This document shows positions 10,394 through 20,338 of a DNA stretch of 64,000 bases, one piece after another. This stretch comes from Anomaloglossus baeobatrachus (taxonomy: Eukaryota > Chordata > Amphibia > Anura > Aromobatidae), in the NCBI RefSeq assembly GCF_048569485.1, contig NC_134353.1, forward strand, positions 705,528,841 to 705,592,840, read 5' to 3'. Position 1 is the first letter of the stretch. Each line of letters starts with the position of its first letter. Below the pieces are notes generated by a model that saw only the letters and a program-made list of their open reading frames with translations, was not told the DNA's origin and did not search any database. The translations under genes and the position numbers were made by a program.

Positions 10394-10848
10394 GTGAGGA
10401 AGCAGCCGGCGGGAGGCTGGCCCCGGGGGCCACACAAGTTGGAGAGGTCGCCCAATTATGCGCAACTTTTAACGGTCACGAGTTTGAATGGAGATCAGTG
10501 TGTGTCCATGTGTGAGGGTTCCGGCTGCAGGAGCTGCCATAGAGCCCTATGGGCGAGGTCAGTGGTGATGCCAGGAGGAGCAGTACAAGTGCTCATCACC
10601 CCCGCGCCTCCGCCAGTCTCCTGTCAGCAGCTGCTGTGCTGGTCCCGGGGGCAGGTTCTGCTGTCACCTGCACAGGATGATGCAACAGCTGCTATGGTGG
10701 CACCTGAGATGCACCGCTCCTGGCAGCCATTGTCCGGATCGCCCCAGATTCACTGCCTTACCCCTGATGTCACATAAATATGCTAATGCTTTCCTAATAT
10801 GTTCTGTAACTTTTGTGAGAATTAAAACCAAATTATCTCTAATTTTAG
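10394..10848 (+). other. HIRA intron 1, no feature seen
   Basis: 455-bp intron, CpG-rich in its first half as a continuation of the promoter island. Acceptor CTAATTTTAG. Confidence 0.85.
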
Positions 10849-10911
10849 GAAAACCAATATTTTCCGTGGACATACATCCCGATGGCACAAAATTTGCGAC
10901 CGGAGGACAAG
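10849..10911 (+). CDS. hira: HIRA coding exon 2
   Basis: Encodes KPIFSVDIHPDGTKFATGGQ, the start of WD repeat 1. Phase 1 on both sides. Donor CAAG|GTGTGT. Confidence 0.96.
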
Positions 10912-10959
10912 GTGTGTTTTCTGATCATGATGGCTTGTACAGGTCTTATTGTTCTTATG

Positions 10960-11640
10960 TGCCTGACGTTGTATGTCTGTGCTTGTACCTTGGTTGTGCC
11001 TGACGTATGGCTATGGCTGTACCTTGGTTGTGCCTGACGTTGTATGTCTGTGCTTGTACCTTGGTCGCGCCTGACGTAATAGCTGTGCCTTTGTCGCGCC
11101 TGACGTAATGGCTGTGCCTTTGTCGCGCCTGACGTAATGGCTGTGCCTTTGTCGCGCCTGACGTAATGGCTGTGCCTTTGTCGCGCCTGACGTAATGGCT
11201 GTGCCTTGGTCGTGCCTGACGTAATGGCTGTGCCTTGGTCGTGCCTGACGTAATGGCTGTGCCTTGGTCGTGCCTGACGTAATGGCTGTGCCTTGGTCGC
11301 GCCTGACGTAATGGCTGTGGTTGTGTCTTGGTCGCGCCTGACGTAATGGCTGTGCCTTGGTTGTGCCTGACGTAATGGCTGTGCCTTGGTTGTGCCTGAC
11401 GTAATGGCTGTGCCTTGGTTGTGCCTGACGTAATGGCTGTGCCTTGGTTGTGCCTGACGTAATGGCTGTGCCTTGGTTGTGCCTGACGTAATGGCTGTGC
11501 CTTGGTCGTGCCTGACGTATCGCTGTGCCTTGGTCGTGCCTGACGTAATGGCTGTGGTTGTGTCTTGGTCGTGCCTGACGTAATGGCTGTGGTTGTGTCT
11601 TGGTCGTGCCTGACGTAATGGCTGTGGTTGTACTTGGTTC
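10960..11640. repeat. 29-bp minisatellite in HIRA intron 2
   Basis: About 22-24 tandem copies of a 29-bp unit, CCTGACGTAATGGCTGTGCC-TTGGTCGTG, with C/T variants at the CpGs and longer variant units at the right end. Because 29 is not a multiple of three, all frames are repetitive, giving long stop-free minus-strand frames (281 and 238 codons) that are not genes. Each unit has TGACGTAA, a variant of the CRE/ATF site. Confidence 0.95.
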
Positions 11641-12340
11641 TGGTGTGCTGGGTTTTTTTTGGATACGATAAAAATGGAGCCTTTTTTCATAGTGTGCTAT
11701 ATCTGATTTCAGACTTTCAGTTTGCACAAACTTGTGAACATTCCCGTAGACTATAATGGGTAACTGTTCTAGCTGTAAAATTCACTGCTATAACCCGTAC
11801 GGTAAATGGGGACATCTGAATGAGGACTTAGTGACAGTATTCTGATGGATTATGGAAAGTGTGACATAATATTGCAACATACAGTAGTAGTCTGATAACT
11901 TCTGCACATTTTGTATTAAATGATCTAAAGACAAAATTCGAAAATTGCATGTGAATTGTGTAATCCTGTGCATTGCAATTTGCACATTGATCTGCACATT
12001 GTCAGTGTTAGTGCACACTCATCCTATCAGGACTAGCAGCGTATTTTTCCTGCTTCCAATACACTGCATTGTACAGTACAAGCACAGTGGATGGGATTTA
12101 TAGAAACCCCATGCCCACTGTGCTTCCTTTCTAAACAGCATAAACTTAGCTGTGGCGCGGCTTCCTTAGCCGCAGCATGTCAATTTATTCTTGAGGACGC
12201 GATCCACTGTGCCCAGAATCCTTATAGTTGGCACGGATAGTGCATCCTCCTGCGGAGAACACTCGCGATTCTGCGTTCAGAATGCAGCGTCTCTTGATCG
12301 TGGGAACGTACCCCTAGGGTATATGCAGAGAACGTTTTGT
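11641..12340. other. HIRA intron 2, unremarkable part
   Basis: About 700 bp of AT-rich intron without a recognised feature. Confidence 0.5.
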
Positions 12341-12708
12341 TAGGCTATGTGCGCACGTTGCGTATTTGCATGCAGATCTGCACCGCAGCGTAACTGCATG
12401 CGTCCTGCGTCCCCTGCACAGTCTATGAAGATAATGCAGGAGACGTGCGCACGTGGCGTTTTAGAGCGCAGCGCTTTGGCTGCTGCCCGAAGCGCGCATT
12501 CTAAGAAGTGACATGTCACTTATTCCGTGCGCTCTGCCTGCAGGTCCTGCTCTGTCTACGGGAGGGGCTGCAGGCAGAGCGCATGGAATCAGCTTTTTTT
12601 TTTTTCATTACGGACTGTTTCTGCAGCGATTTGAAGCGCACGTGTACTGTTCACATCGCTGTAGAAATTTCTGCAGGGACAGAACTCTACGTGCGCACAT
12701 AGACTTAG
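12341..12708. mobile_element. MITE with GTGCGCAC-type ends (intron 2, first of four)
   Basis: The left end TAGGCTATGTGCGCACGT is answered at the right by ACGTGCGCACATAGACTTA. The interior has inner palindromes (CTGCATGC, CTGCAGGCAGAGCGC and its mate). It is GC-rich against an AT-rich intron. Non-coding. Confidence 0.75.
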
Positions 12709-13001
12709 GTTGTTTTACACAGCAGTGTAAAAATGGCTTGCTCTGCATGTGTGCAGTCTTTTTTTTTTTTTACTTTTTCCATCAACTCCAGGCTTCCAAA
12801 GCCTCAAATTGGTTAAAAAATATGCCCTGAGCGGCTTGAGCTTGAATTTTGCTCACTATTAATACATACAATTGCAAAAACTAAACTGCTGCAAAATATC
12901 AGAAAAGGCATCAAAAAGACATTTTTGGAAAAATCGCGGCCATTATTCTGAAGCTTTTTTTTTTTTTTTTTCTTCAGGAAAAACTCTTCATGTACACGGT
13001 C

Positions 13002-13199
13002 TAAAGGGTACTTTACACGCTGCGACATCGCTAGCGATCTCGTTAGCGATGTGAAATTCTAGATCGCAAGTGCTATCTTTCGGGATCGCACATAGGTCAT
13101 TTTACGCATGTGCGATCTCGAAAAATCGCACTTGCGATCTAGAATTTCACATCGCTAACGGGATCGCTAGCGATGTCGCAGCGTGTTAAGTACCCTTAG
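13002..13199. mobile_element. Palindromic MITE, AAGGGTACTTTACAC family
   Basis: TAAAGGGTACTTTACACGCT at the left and AGCGTGTTAAGTACCCTTA at the right; the two 95-bp halves are almost perfectly complementary (GCGACATCGCTAGCGATC...). A longer relative with the same ends lies at 21,403-21,990. Confidence 0.85.
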
Positions 13200-13592
13200 G
13201 CTATGTGCGCACTAGAAATGTGAAGTTTCTCAAGAAAATTTCTTGAGAAACTTCTGGGAGTGAAAGATTTCCGGACCTCCGGAAAAAATCGGCACCAAAT
13301 CCGCATGCGGATTTGCCGCGGATTAGCTGCGGAATAGCCGCGATTTTCCCACGGGTGGTTCCCTGCGGATTTTGCAGGCTGTACTGCCGAAATCCGCAGA
13401 GTACCTGCGGAAAAGAATTGACATGCTCATTTTCTCAAGAAATTTTCTCGAGAAAAATCCGCACAGTGCGCACAGCTATTTTTTTTCTCATAGAATTTGC
13501 TGGGAAATGTCTGCACAAAGATTGCAGACATTTCTCAAGAAATTTCTGCGGTAAATCCGCGGGTAAAACGCACTAGTGCGCACAGAGCCTTA
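13197..13592. mobile_element. MITE with TAGGCTATGTGCGCACTAG ends
   Basis: The left end TAGGCTATGTGCGCACTAG matches CTAGTGCGCACAGAGCCTTA at the right. The interior is built from repeated TTTCTCAAGAAATTTCT-like inverted segments. It abuts the preceding MITE directly, sharing the TTAGG at the junction. Confidence 0.75.
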
Positions 13593-13617
13593 AGACATTA
13601 TGTACATGTTGGTGAAT

Positions 13618-13800
13618 TAGGCCACGTGCACACATTCAGTATTTGGTGAGGTTTTTTTCCCCTCAATACTTGTAAAACCAGAAGTGGAAGAGTCAGAGGA
13701 AAAGTGTAATAGAAACACGTCACCACTTCTGTACTTTTATCCACTCCTGGTTTTGGCTACTAAAAAAAAACAAATACACAATGTGTGCACATAACCCTAA
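13618..13800. mobile_element. MITE with GGCCACGTGCACAC ends
   Basis: TTAGGCCACGTGCACACATT at the left and AATGTGTGCACATAACCCTAA at the right; the inner arms (AACCAGAAGTGGAAGAGT and its imperfect complement) make a hairpin of about 180 bp. Confidence 0.7.
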
Positions 13801-14209
13801 TGGTACAGATACACGGCAACACTGGTTGTGTGACTTTTCGTCTGCAGTGTCGCTTGGCAAGATCACATGTAATGATTGTCAGCAGCGTTCCAGCCCAATA
13901 AATGCACATAAAAAGCTAATGCTAAATTTTTGGTCATATGTTAAGTAACCTTCAGCAAACCGCAGCTCCCACATTTCTACCCTACATCATGGCATAGACT
14001 CTTTTGGGTGTATTGCTTGCTTGACATGCTTTGTCCTAGCCTGACTGCAATTTACAGACTTGGTCTTTTGTTTTCCTGATGACCCAGTTTATATTTTGCC
14101 TCTCTTACACCAAATGCATATATTTTATGTCATGCAGTTGCAAATGTGACCCATTGACTTAGTTGATACACTACCCCCCCAAACGTAGGTCAATAATGTT
14201 ATCTTCCAG
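13801..14209 (+). other. End of HIRA intron 2
   Basis: About 400 bp of intron with no recognised repeat, ending at acceptor TTATCTTCCAG. Confidence 0.7.
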
Positions 14210-14320
14210 GGCAAGATTCTGGAAAAGTTGTCATATGGAATATGCCACCTGTTGTTAAGGAAGAAGATGAGAAGAATGAAAGTATTCCCAAGATGCTGTG
14301 CCAGATGGACAACCACTTAG
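14210..14320 (+). CDS. hira: HIRA coding exon 3
   Basis: Encodes GQDSGKVVIWNM...EEDEKNESIPKMLCQMDNHL, WD repeat 1 to the start of repeat 2. Phase 1 at both ends. Donor TTAG|GTACCA. Confidence 0.97.
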   Translation, partial: GKILEKLSYGICHLLLRKKMRRMKVFPRCCARWTTT

Positions 14321-15042
14321 GTACCACAGTACATTGCAAATAACTGCTTTGTGGGTTTACACATCTTGTGATGTCAAAGAACCCAGGGATGGGGACAACG
14401 GACAGTTTGTTTTTTTTCTTTTTCGCTCCTAATTGGGAGACCCAGACAGTGGGTGTATAGCTACTGCCCTCTGGAGGCCGCACAAAGAACTACACTTAAA
14501 AGTGTAAGGCCCCTCCCCTTCTGGCTATACACCCTCCCGTAGGAGTACAGATTCCTCAGTTTTAGCTTTGTGCGCAAGGAGGTCAGACACGCACGCATAG
14601 CTCCATTGTTTTTAGTCAGCAGCAGCTGCTGACTATGTCGGATGGAAGAAAAGAGGGCCCATAAACAGGGCTCCCAGCATGCTCCCTTCTCACCCCACTG
14701 TATGTCGGAGGTGTTTGTAAGGTTGAGGTACCCATTGCGGGTACGGCGGCAGGAGCCCACATGCTGATTCCTTCCCCATCCCTTTTTACAGAGCTCTGGG
14801 TGAAGTGGGATTTACTGGTCTCCAGGCACTGAGACCGGGCTCCATCTACAGCCCCTGGACAAGATGCTGGATGGAGCGGAGTACATCAGGGACATGGCCC
14901 TGCATCCTCAAGGTACTCTGTGTCCCCGTGCAGGCGCTCACACCGCAGCATGCTGGGTGTTGTAGTGCGCCGGGGGACATCAGCGCTACGGCGCTTGTGC
15001 CATGGCCTCATTCAGCTTAGCTGAAGCAGGCACACTTCCAGG

Positions 15043-15426
15043 AATCGGTCGCGCCGGCCGCTGGGACTGCGGCGCGGCTGGCACTTGTGGTGCGCCGGGG
15101 ACTTCAGCGCGGCCCGCGCTTTTACGGCGGCCGCGCTGATAACTCGAGTCCCCGGCTTTTGCGGCCTGCTTCCGTTCGTTCCCGCCCCCGGACCTGCCAG
15201 TCAGGAGAGGGGCGGGACGCTGGCCACATCTAGAAATCGGTCATGCCGGCCGCTGGGACTGCGGCGCGGCTGGCACTTGTGGTGCGCCGGGGACTTCAGC
15301 GCGGCCCGCGCTTTTACGGCGGCCGCGCTGTTAACTCGAGTCCCCGGCTTTTGCGGCCTGCTCCCGTTCGTTCCCGCCCCCAGACCTGCCAGTCAGGAGA
15401 GGGGCGGGACGCTGGCCAGTGCATCA
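15043..15426 (+). repeat. 192-bp tandem repeat in D1 leader, two copies
   Basis: GC-rich units starting AATCGGTCGCGCCGGCC at 15,043 and 15,235, nearly identical. Element D4 has three copies of this unit; D2, D3 and D5 have one. It lies upstream of the gag-like ORF, so it may be part of the element promoter. Confidence 0.9.
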
Positions 15427-15772
15427 GCGCTGAGGGCTGGAGTCGTTTTTACATACTCCAGCCCTCACAATCGGCACAGAGGGGACACTGTTTCCCGCAC
15501 TTTTGTTTGGGAACTCCCACGGACCGCCCCTCTCCACAGACGCCGGCAGCCATTCCTGCTGACACGCTGAGCTGCAGAGGGGAGCCGGGGAGACCCAGAC
15601 AAGGAATTCTGCAGCCTCTTACCCGCTATTCAGCGGGCGGTAAGCAGCCCTCAGGGCTCACCCCTCTTGTGCCAGTAGTATTCTTAGTATTTTGTTGCTA
15701 CAAATACTTGGTATTACATAGCGCTGGTCGCCCTTTGGCTATAGACTCTCTCACATTCAGAGAGCCAGCAGC

Positions 15773-17254
15773 ATGTCGTCCGCAAAACGCAAGGGTGCCA
15801 AAGCACAGACATTATATGCTTCCTGCACCGCATGTGGGACTTTTCTACCGGCAGGCTCCACGGACCCCCATTGTGTGCAGTGCTCGGCCCCTGCGGCGCT
15901 TGCACAGCCGGGGCCTCTGCTGGACGTGACCCAGGGTGTACCACCTGTGAATGCTGTCCAGGTGACAGGCACTGAGTTTGCAGCTTTTGCTGACAGAATG
16001 TCTCTCACTATGTCACAAATTCTTGACACATTGCGAGCTAGGCCTGTACTTCAGGCCACGGACACTGTGCAATCATTGCCCCCTGGTCCCCCTCAGCTCC
16101 AAGCTCCGGGACGGGCATATACACCTCAGGGTGAAGACTCTGACTCGGACGATGGCCCCGGGCAGCCTAAGCGGGCTCGCTATGACGGGCCTTCACATTC
16201 ATCTCAATGGTCAGGATCCCAGCGAGATGAATCTATGGGTGATGAGGCGGACGTAACTGATCAGGATTCTGATCCTGGAACCGCTCTCAATCTAGATACA
16301 CCAGATGGTGACGCCATAGTTAATGATCTTATATTTAACATCAATAAGATGTTAAATATTTCCCCACCAGCTCCTCTTGTGGAGGAGTCAGCTTCGCAGC
16401 ACGAGAGAATCCATTTCAGATACCCTAAGCGTACTTTAAGCACTTTTCTGGACCACGCTGACTTTAGAGACGCAATCCAGAAACCCCACGCTTATCCTGA
16501 AAGGCGTTTTCCTAAACGGCTTAAAGATACACGCTATCCTTTTCCCCCTGAGGTGGTCAAGGGTTGGACCCAGTGTCCAAAAGTGGATCCTCCAATTTCC
16601 AGGCTTGCAGCTAGATCCTTGGTTGCAGTTGAAGATGGAGCGGCACTTAAAGATGCCACTGACAGGCAGATGGAGCTCTGGCTGAAATCCATCTATGAAG
16701 CGATTGGAGCGTCATTAGCGCCTTCTTTTGCAGCCGTATGGGCACTCCAAGCTATCTCAGCCGGGCTTGCGCGAGTTGACTCTGTCACACGTGCATTTGC
16801 CCCGCAGGTAGCACCATTGACCTCGCAAATGGCGGCATTCGCGTCATACGCGATTAATGCTGTTCTTGACGCTACAAGCCGCACGGCAGTGGCGTCAGCC
16901 AACTCCGTTGTTTTGCGTAGGGCCCTGTGGTTGAGACATTGGAAAGCAGATTCTCATTCCAAGAAGTGCTTAACCAATTTGCCTTTTTCTCGTGACCGAT
17001 TGTTTGGAGAGCGTTTGGATGAAATCATCAAACACTCCAAGGGTAAGGACTCATCCTTACCGCAACACAGACAAAACAGACCCCAACAGAGGAAGGGTCA
17101 GTCTGGTTATCGGTCCTTTCGAGGACCGGGCAGGTCCCAATTCGCATCGTCAAAAAAGACTCAAAAAGACCAGAGACGCTCAGATTCTTGGAGGTCTCAG
17201 TCACGCCCAAAAAGGGCAGCCGGAGGAACCGTTGCCAAAACGGCGTCCTCCTGA
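15773..17254 (+). CDS. D1 gag-like protein (DIRS ORF1)
   Basis: 493-residue protein presumed to coat the element RNA. The N-terminus (residues 1-45) has a zinc-ribbon-like CxxC...HCxxC pattern starting after MSSAKRKGAKAQ. A long acidic, Ser/Pro-rich linker follows. The central part (about 215-390), with RYPKR, LDHADFRDAIQK, WTQCPKVDPPISRLAARS and FAAVWALQAISAGL, is the most conserved between copies and is probably the capsid-like core. The C-terminus is rich in R, K, S and Q, fitting nucleic-acid binding. The start at 15,773 is chosen because MSSxKxK is shared by D1, D2, D3 and D5. The 3' end overlaps ORF2 by about 260 nt. Confidence 0.85.
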   Translation: MSSAKRKGAKAQTLYASCTACGTFLPAGSTDPHCVQCSAPAALAQPGPLLDVTQGVPPVNAVQVTGTEFAAFADRMSLTMSQILDTLRARPVLQATDTVQSLPPGPPQLQAPGRAYTPQGEDSDSDDGPGQPKRARYDGPSHSSQWSGSQRDESMGDEADVTDQDSDPGTALNLDTPDGDAIVNDLIFNINKMLNISPPAPLVEESASQHERIHFRYPKRTLSTFLDHADFRDAIQKPHAYPERRFPKRLKDTRYPFPPEVVKGWTQCPKVDPPISRLAARSLVAVEDGAALKDATDRQMELWLKSIYEAIGASLAPSFAAVWALQAISAGLARVDSVTRAFAPQVAPLTSQMAAFASYAINAVLDATSRTAVASANSVVLRRALWLRHWKADSHSKKCLTNLPFSRDRLFGERLDEIIKHSKGKDSSLPQHRQNRPQQRKGQSGYRSFRGPGRSQFASSKKTQKDQRRSDSWRSQSRPKRAAGGTVAKTASS

Positions 17255-19151
17255 CTTGAGGTCTCCGATTCCCACACCCGCGGTCGGTGGGAGGCTTTCC
17301 CACTTTGGCGACATCTGGCTGTCACACGTCAAAGACCGTTGGGTGAGGGATATTCTGTCTCACGGGTACAGGATAGAGTTCAGTTCTCGTCCGCCAACTC
17401 GTTTCTTCAGAACTTCTCCCCCACCAGACCGAGCCGATGCTCTGTTGCAGGCGGTGGCCGCTCTAAAAGCGGAAGGAGTGGTGACCTCCGTCCCTCTTCA
17501 GGAACAAGGTCACGGTTTTTACTCCAATCTGTTTGTGGTCCCAAAAAAGGACGGATCGTATCGGCCCGTCCTGGATCTAAAGTTGCTCAACAGACACGTA
17601 AAAGTCAGGAGGTTCCGGATGGAATCCCTACGCTCCGTCATAGCCTCAATGTCTCAAGGAGATTTTCTAGCATCAATAGATATCAAAGATGCGTATCTCC
17701 ACGTGCCGATCGCACCAGAGCATCAGCGTTTCCTACGCTTCGTCATACACGACGAACACCTGCAGTTCGTAGCGTTACCTTTCGGTCTGGCAACAGCCCC
17801 CCGGGTCTTCACCAAGGTCATGGCAGCAGTAGTAGCTGTTCTGCACTCGCAGGGTCACTCGGTCATCCCGTATCTAGACGACCTGCTTATAAAGGCACCC
17901 TCTCAAGAGGCATGCCAACACAGTCTGAAAGTGGCACTAGACACTCTCCAGAGTTTCGGGTGGATTATCAACTTTCCAAAGTCTCATCTAACCCCGACCC
18001 AATCTCTGACTTATCTTGGCATGGAGTTTCATACTCTCTCAGCGATAGTGAAGCTTCCACTGGACAAGCAGTGCTCGCTGCGGACTGGAGTGCAATCTCT
18101 CCTTCAGAGCCAGTCGCACTCACTGAGGCGCCTCATGCATTTCCTAGGAAAGATGGTAGCAGCAATGGAGGCAGTCCCGTTCGCGCAGTTTCATCTGCGC
18201 CCTCTACAATGGGACATTCTACGCCAATGGGACGGGAAATCGACGTCCCTCGACAGGACTGTCTCCCTCTCTCAGACTGCCAAGGACTCTCTGCGTTGGT
18301 GGCTTCTCCCCACCTCATTGTCACAGGGAAAGTCGTTCCTTCCCCCGTCCTGGGCAGTGGTTACGACGGATGCGAGCCTATCAGGGTGGGGAGCGGTGTA
18401 TCTCCACCACAGGGCTCAGGGGATGTGGACTCTGGAAGAGTCCACCCTGCAGATCAATGTTCTGGAAATCAGAGCAATCTATCTTGCCCTGCGAGCCTTC
18501 CAACAATGGCTGGAAGGCAAACAGATTCGGATTCAGTCGGACAATTCCACGGCGGTGGCGTACATCAACCACCAAGGGGGAACACGCAGTCGCCAAGCCT
18601 TTCAAGAAGTCCAACGGATTTTGACGTGGGTGGAAAGCAGAGCGTCCACCATATCCGCAGTTCACATCCCAGGCGTGGAAAACTGGGAAGCAGACTTTCT
18701 CAGTCGCCAGGGCATGGACGCAGGAGAATGGTCCCTTCACCCGGACGTGTTTCAGCAGATCTGTTGCCGCTGGGGGACGCCGGACGTCGATCTGATGGCG
18801 TCACGACACAACAACAAGGTCCCAGTTTTCATGGCACGGTCTCACGATCACCGAGCACTGGCGGCAGACGCCTTGGTTCAGGATTGGTCGCAATTCCGAC
18901 TCCCCTATGTGTTCCCACCTCTAGCATTGTTACCCAGAGTTCTCCGGAAAATCAGGTCCGACTGCCATCGAGCCATACTCGTCGCTCCAGATTGGCCAAG
19001 AAGGTCGTGGTACCCGGATCTGTGGCATCTCACGGTAGGCCAACCGTGGACACTACCAGACCGTCCAGATTTGCTGTCTCAAGGGCCGTTTTTCCATCTG
19101 AATTCTGCGGCCCTGAACCTGACTGTGTGGCCATTGAGTCCTGGATCCTAG
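16992..19151 (+). CDS. D1 RT-RNase H-DAM-like polyprotein (DIRS ORF2)
   Basis: 719 residues in the +1 frame relative to ORF1. It makes element DNA from RNA. The reverse transcriptase shows KKDGSYRPVLDLKLLN, ASIDIKDAYLHVPI, LPFGLATAPRVF and YLDD near residue 294. RNase H follows from about 458: TTDASLSGWGAV, INVLEIRAI, QSDNSTAVAYIN and NWEADFLSRQ give the D-E-D-D set. After residue 595, DVDLMASRHNNKVP, FPPLALLPRVLRKI and APDWPRRSWYPDLW fit the DAM-like methyltransferase-type domain known from DIRS elements. The first Met at 16,992 lies inside ORF1; the true start or translation mode is unknown. Confidence 0.9.
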   Translation: MTDCLESVWMKSSNTPRVRTHPYRNTDKTDPNRGRVSLVIGPFEDRAGPNSHRQKRLKKTRDAQILGGLSHAQKGQPEEPLPKRRPPDLRSPIPTPAVGGRLSHFGDIWLSHVKDRWVRDILSHGYRIEFSSRPPTRFFRTSPPPDRADALLQAVAALKAEGVVTSVPLQEQGHGFYSNLFVVPKKDGSYRPVLDLKLLNRHVKVRRFRMESLRSVIASMSQGDFLASIDIKDAYLHVPIAPEHQRFLRFVIHDEHLQFVALPFGLATAPRVFTKVMAAVVAVLHSQGHSVIPYLDDLLIKAPSQEACQHSLKVALDTLQSFGWIINFPKSHLTPTQSLTYLGMEFHTLSAIVKLPLDKQCSLRTGVQSLLQSQSHSLRRLMHFLGKMVAAMEAVPFAQFHLRPLQWDILRQWDGKSTSLDRTVSLSQTAKDSLRWWLLPTSLSQGKSFLPPSWAVVTTDASLSGWGAVYLHHRAQGMWTLEESTLQINVLEIRAIYLALRAFQQWLEGKQIRIQSDNSTAVAYINHQGGTRSRQAFQEVQRILTWVESRASTISAVHIPGVENWEADFLSRQGMDAGEWSLHPDVFQQICCRWGTPDVDLMASRHNNKVPVFMARSHDHRALAADALVQDWSQFRLPYVFPPLALLPRVLRKIRSDCHRAILVAPDWPRRSWYPDLWHLTVGQPWTLPDRPDLLSQGPFFHLNSAALNLTVWPLSPGS

Positions 19152-20170
19152 CGGCCTCAGGTTTATCTCATGAAGTTGTTGCCACAATGAGACAGGCTAG
19201 AAAACCATCCTCAGCTAAGATCTATCACAGAACGTGGAAGATATTCTTAGCGTGGTGCGTGGCTCAAGGGTTTTCTCCCTGGCCATTTGCATTGCCAACT
19301 TTTCTTTCCTTCCTGCAGTCTGGGTTGGAAAAAGGCTTGTCGCTTAGCTCTCTTAAGGGTCAAGTCTCCGCGCTATCCGTATTCTTTCAGAAGCGCTTGG
19401 CACAGCTTTCTAAAGTACGCACTTTTCTCCAAGGAGTTTGTCATATCGTTCCTCCTTACAGACGGCCATTGGAACCCTGGGATCTGAACAAGGTTCTCAT
19501 TGCTCTCCAGAAGCCGCCTTTCGAGCCTTTGAAAGAGGTTCCCCTTTCTCGGCTTTCACAAAAGGTAGTTTTTCTTGTGGCGGTCACGTCTCTTCGAAGA
19601 GTGTCCGAGCTAGCGGCGTTATCTTGCAAATCTCCCTTCCTGGTGTTTCACCAAGACAAGGTAGTACTGCGTCCAATTCCAGAGTTTTCTCCCAAGGTGG
19701 TTTCTTCCTTTCATCTCAATCAGGATATCACTTTACCATCTTTGTGTCCGCATCCAGTTCACCAATTTGAAAAGGGTTTACATCTGTTGGACCTGGTGAG
19801 AGCACTCAGGATTTACATTTCTCGCACGGCGGCTCTACGCCGTTCTGATGCGCTCTTTGTCCTAGTCGCTGGTCAGCATAAGGGATCGCAAGCTTCCAAA
19901 TCCACCCTGGCGCGGTGGATCAAGGAACCAATTCTTCACACATACCGTTCTGCTGGGCTTCCGATTCCATCTGGACTGAAGGCCCATTCTACCAGAGCCG
20001 TGGGTGCGTCCTGGGCATTGCGGCATCAGGCTACGGCTCAGCAAGTGTGCCAGGCGGCTACCTGGTCGAGTCTGCACACGTTTACCAAACACTATCAAGT
20101 GCATACCTACGCTTCGGCAGATGCCAGCCTAGGTAGACAGGTCCTTCAGGCGGCGGTGGCCCACCTGTAG
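19090..20170 (+). CDS. D1 tyrosine recombinase (DIRS ORF3)
   Basis: About 360 residues. It would integrate circular element DNA by site-specific strand exchange. Conserved parts: core-binding region KIYHRTWKIFLAWC and LKGQVSALSVFFQKRL; catalytic Arg in TSLRRVSELAAL; HxxR in KAHSTRAVGAS (about 19,984); tyrosine in FTKHYQVHTYAS (about 20,092). The coordinates give the recognisable YR part. The frame is open from 17,339, so another 580 codons upstream overlap ORF2 in a different frame; the frame equals that of ORF1. Overlap of the YR and RT frames is known for DIRS. Confidence 0.88.
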
Positions 20171-20237
20171 GAAGAGGCTGTCTGACAGCCCGTTCATGTG
20201 GTATCTTTTTACCCACCCAGGGACTGCTTTTGGACGT

Positions 20238-20338
20238 CCCACTGTCTGGGTCTCCCAATTAGGAGCGAAAAAGAAGAAGGGAATTTTGTTTACTTACCGT
20301 AAATTCCTTTTCTTCTAGCTCCAATTGGGAGACCCAGC
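20238..20338. repeat. D1 internal complementary region (ICR)
   Basis: The first half (CCCACTGTCTGGGTCTCCC...AAAAAGAA) is the reverse complement of the left tip of D1; the second half (GAAGGGAATTTTGTTTACTT...GGAGACCCAG) is the reverse complement of the right tip. In DIRS replication the ICR is thought to template joining of the two ends into a circle. The joined sequence reads CCC-TTC-TTC-TTTTTCGC on the complementary strand. Confidence 0.93.

Noticed and set aside
10845-11727. Two long minus-strand open frames (281 and 238 codons)
   Set aside because: They are translations of the 29-bp minisatellite; a unit not divisible by three repeats in all frames, so lack of stops is a property of the unit, not of selection.
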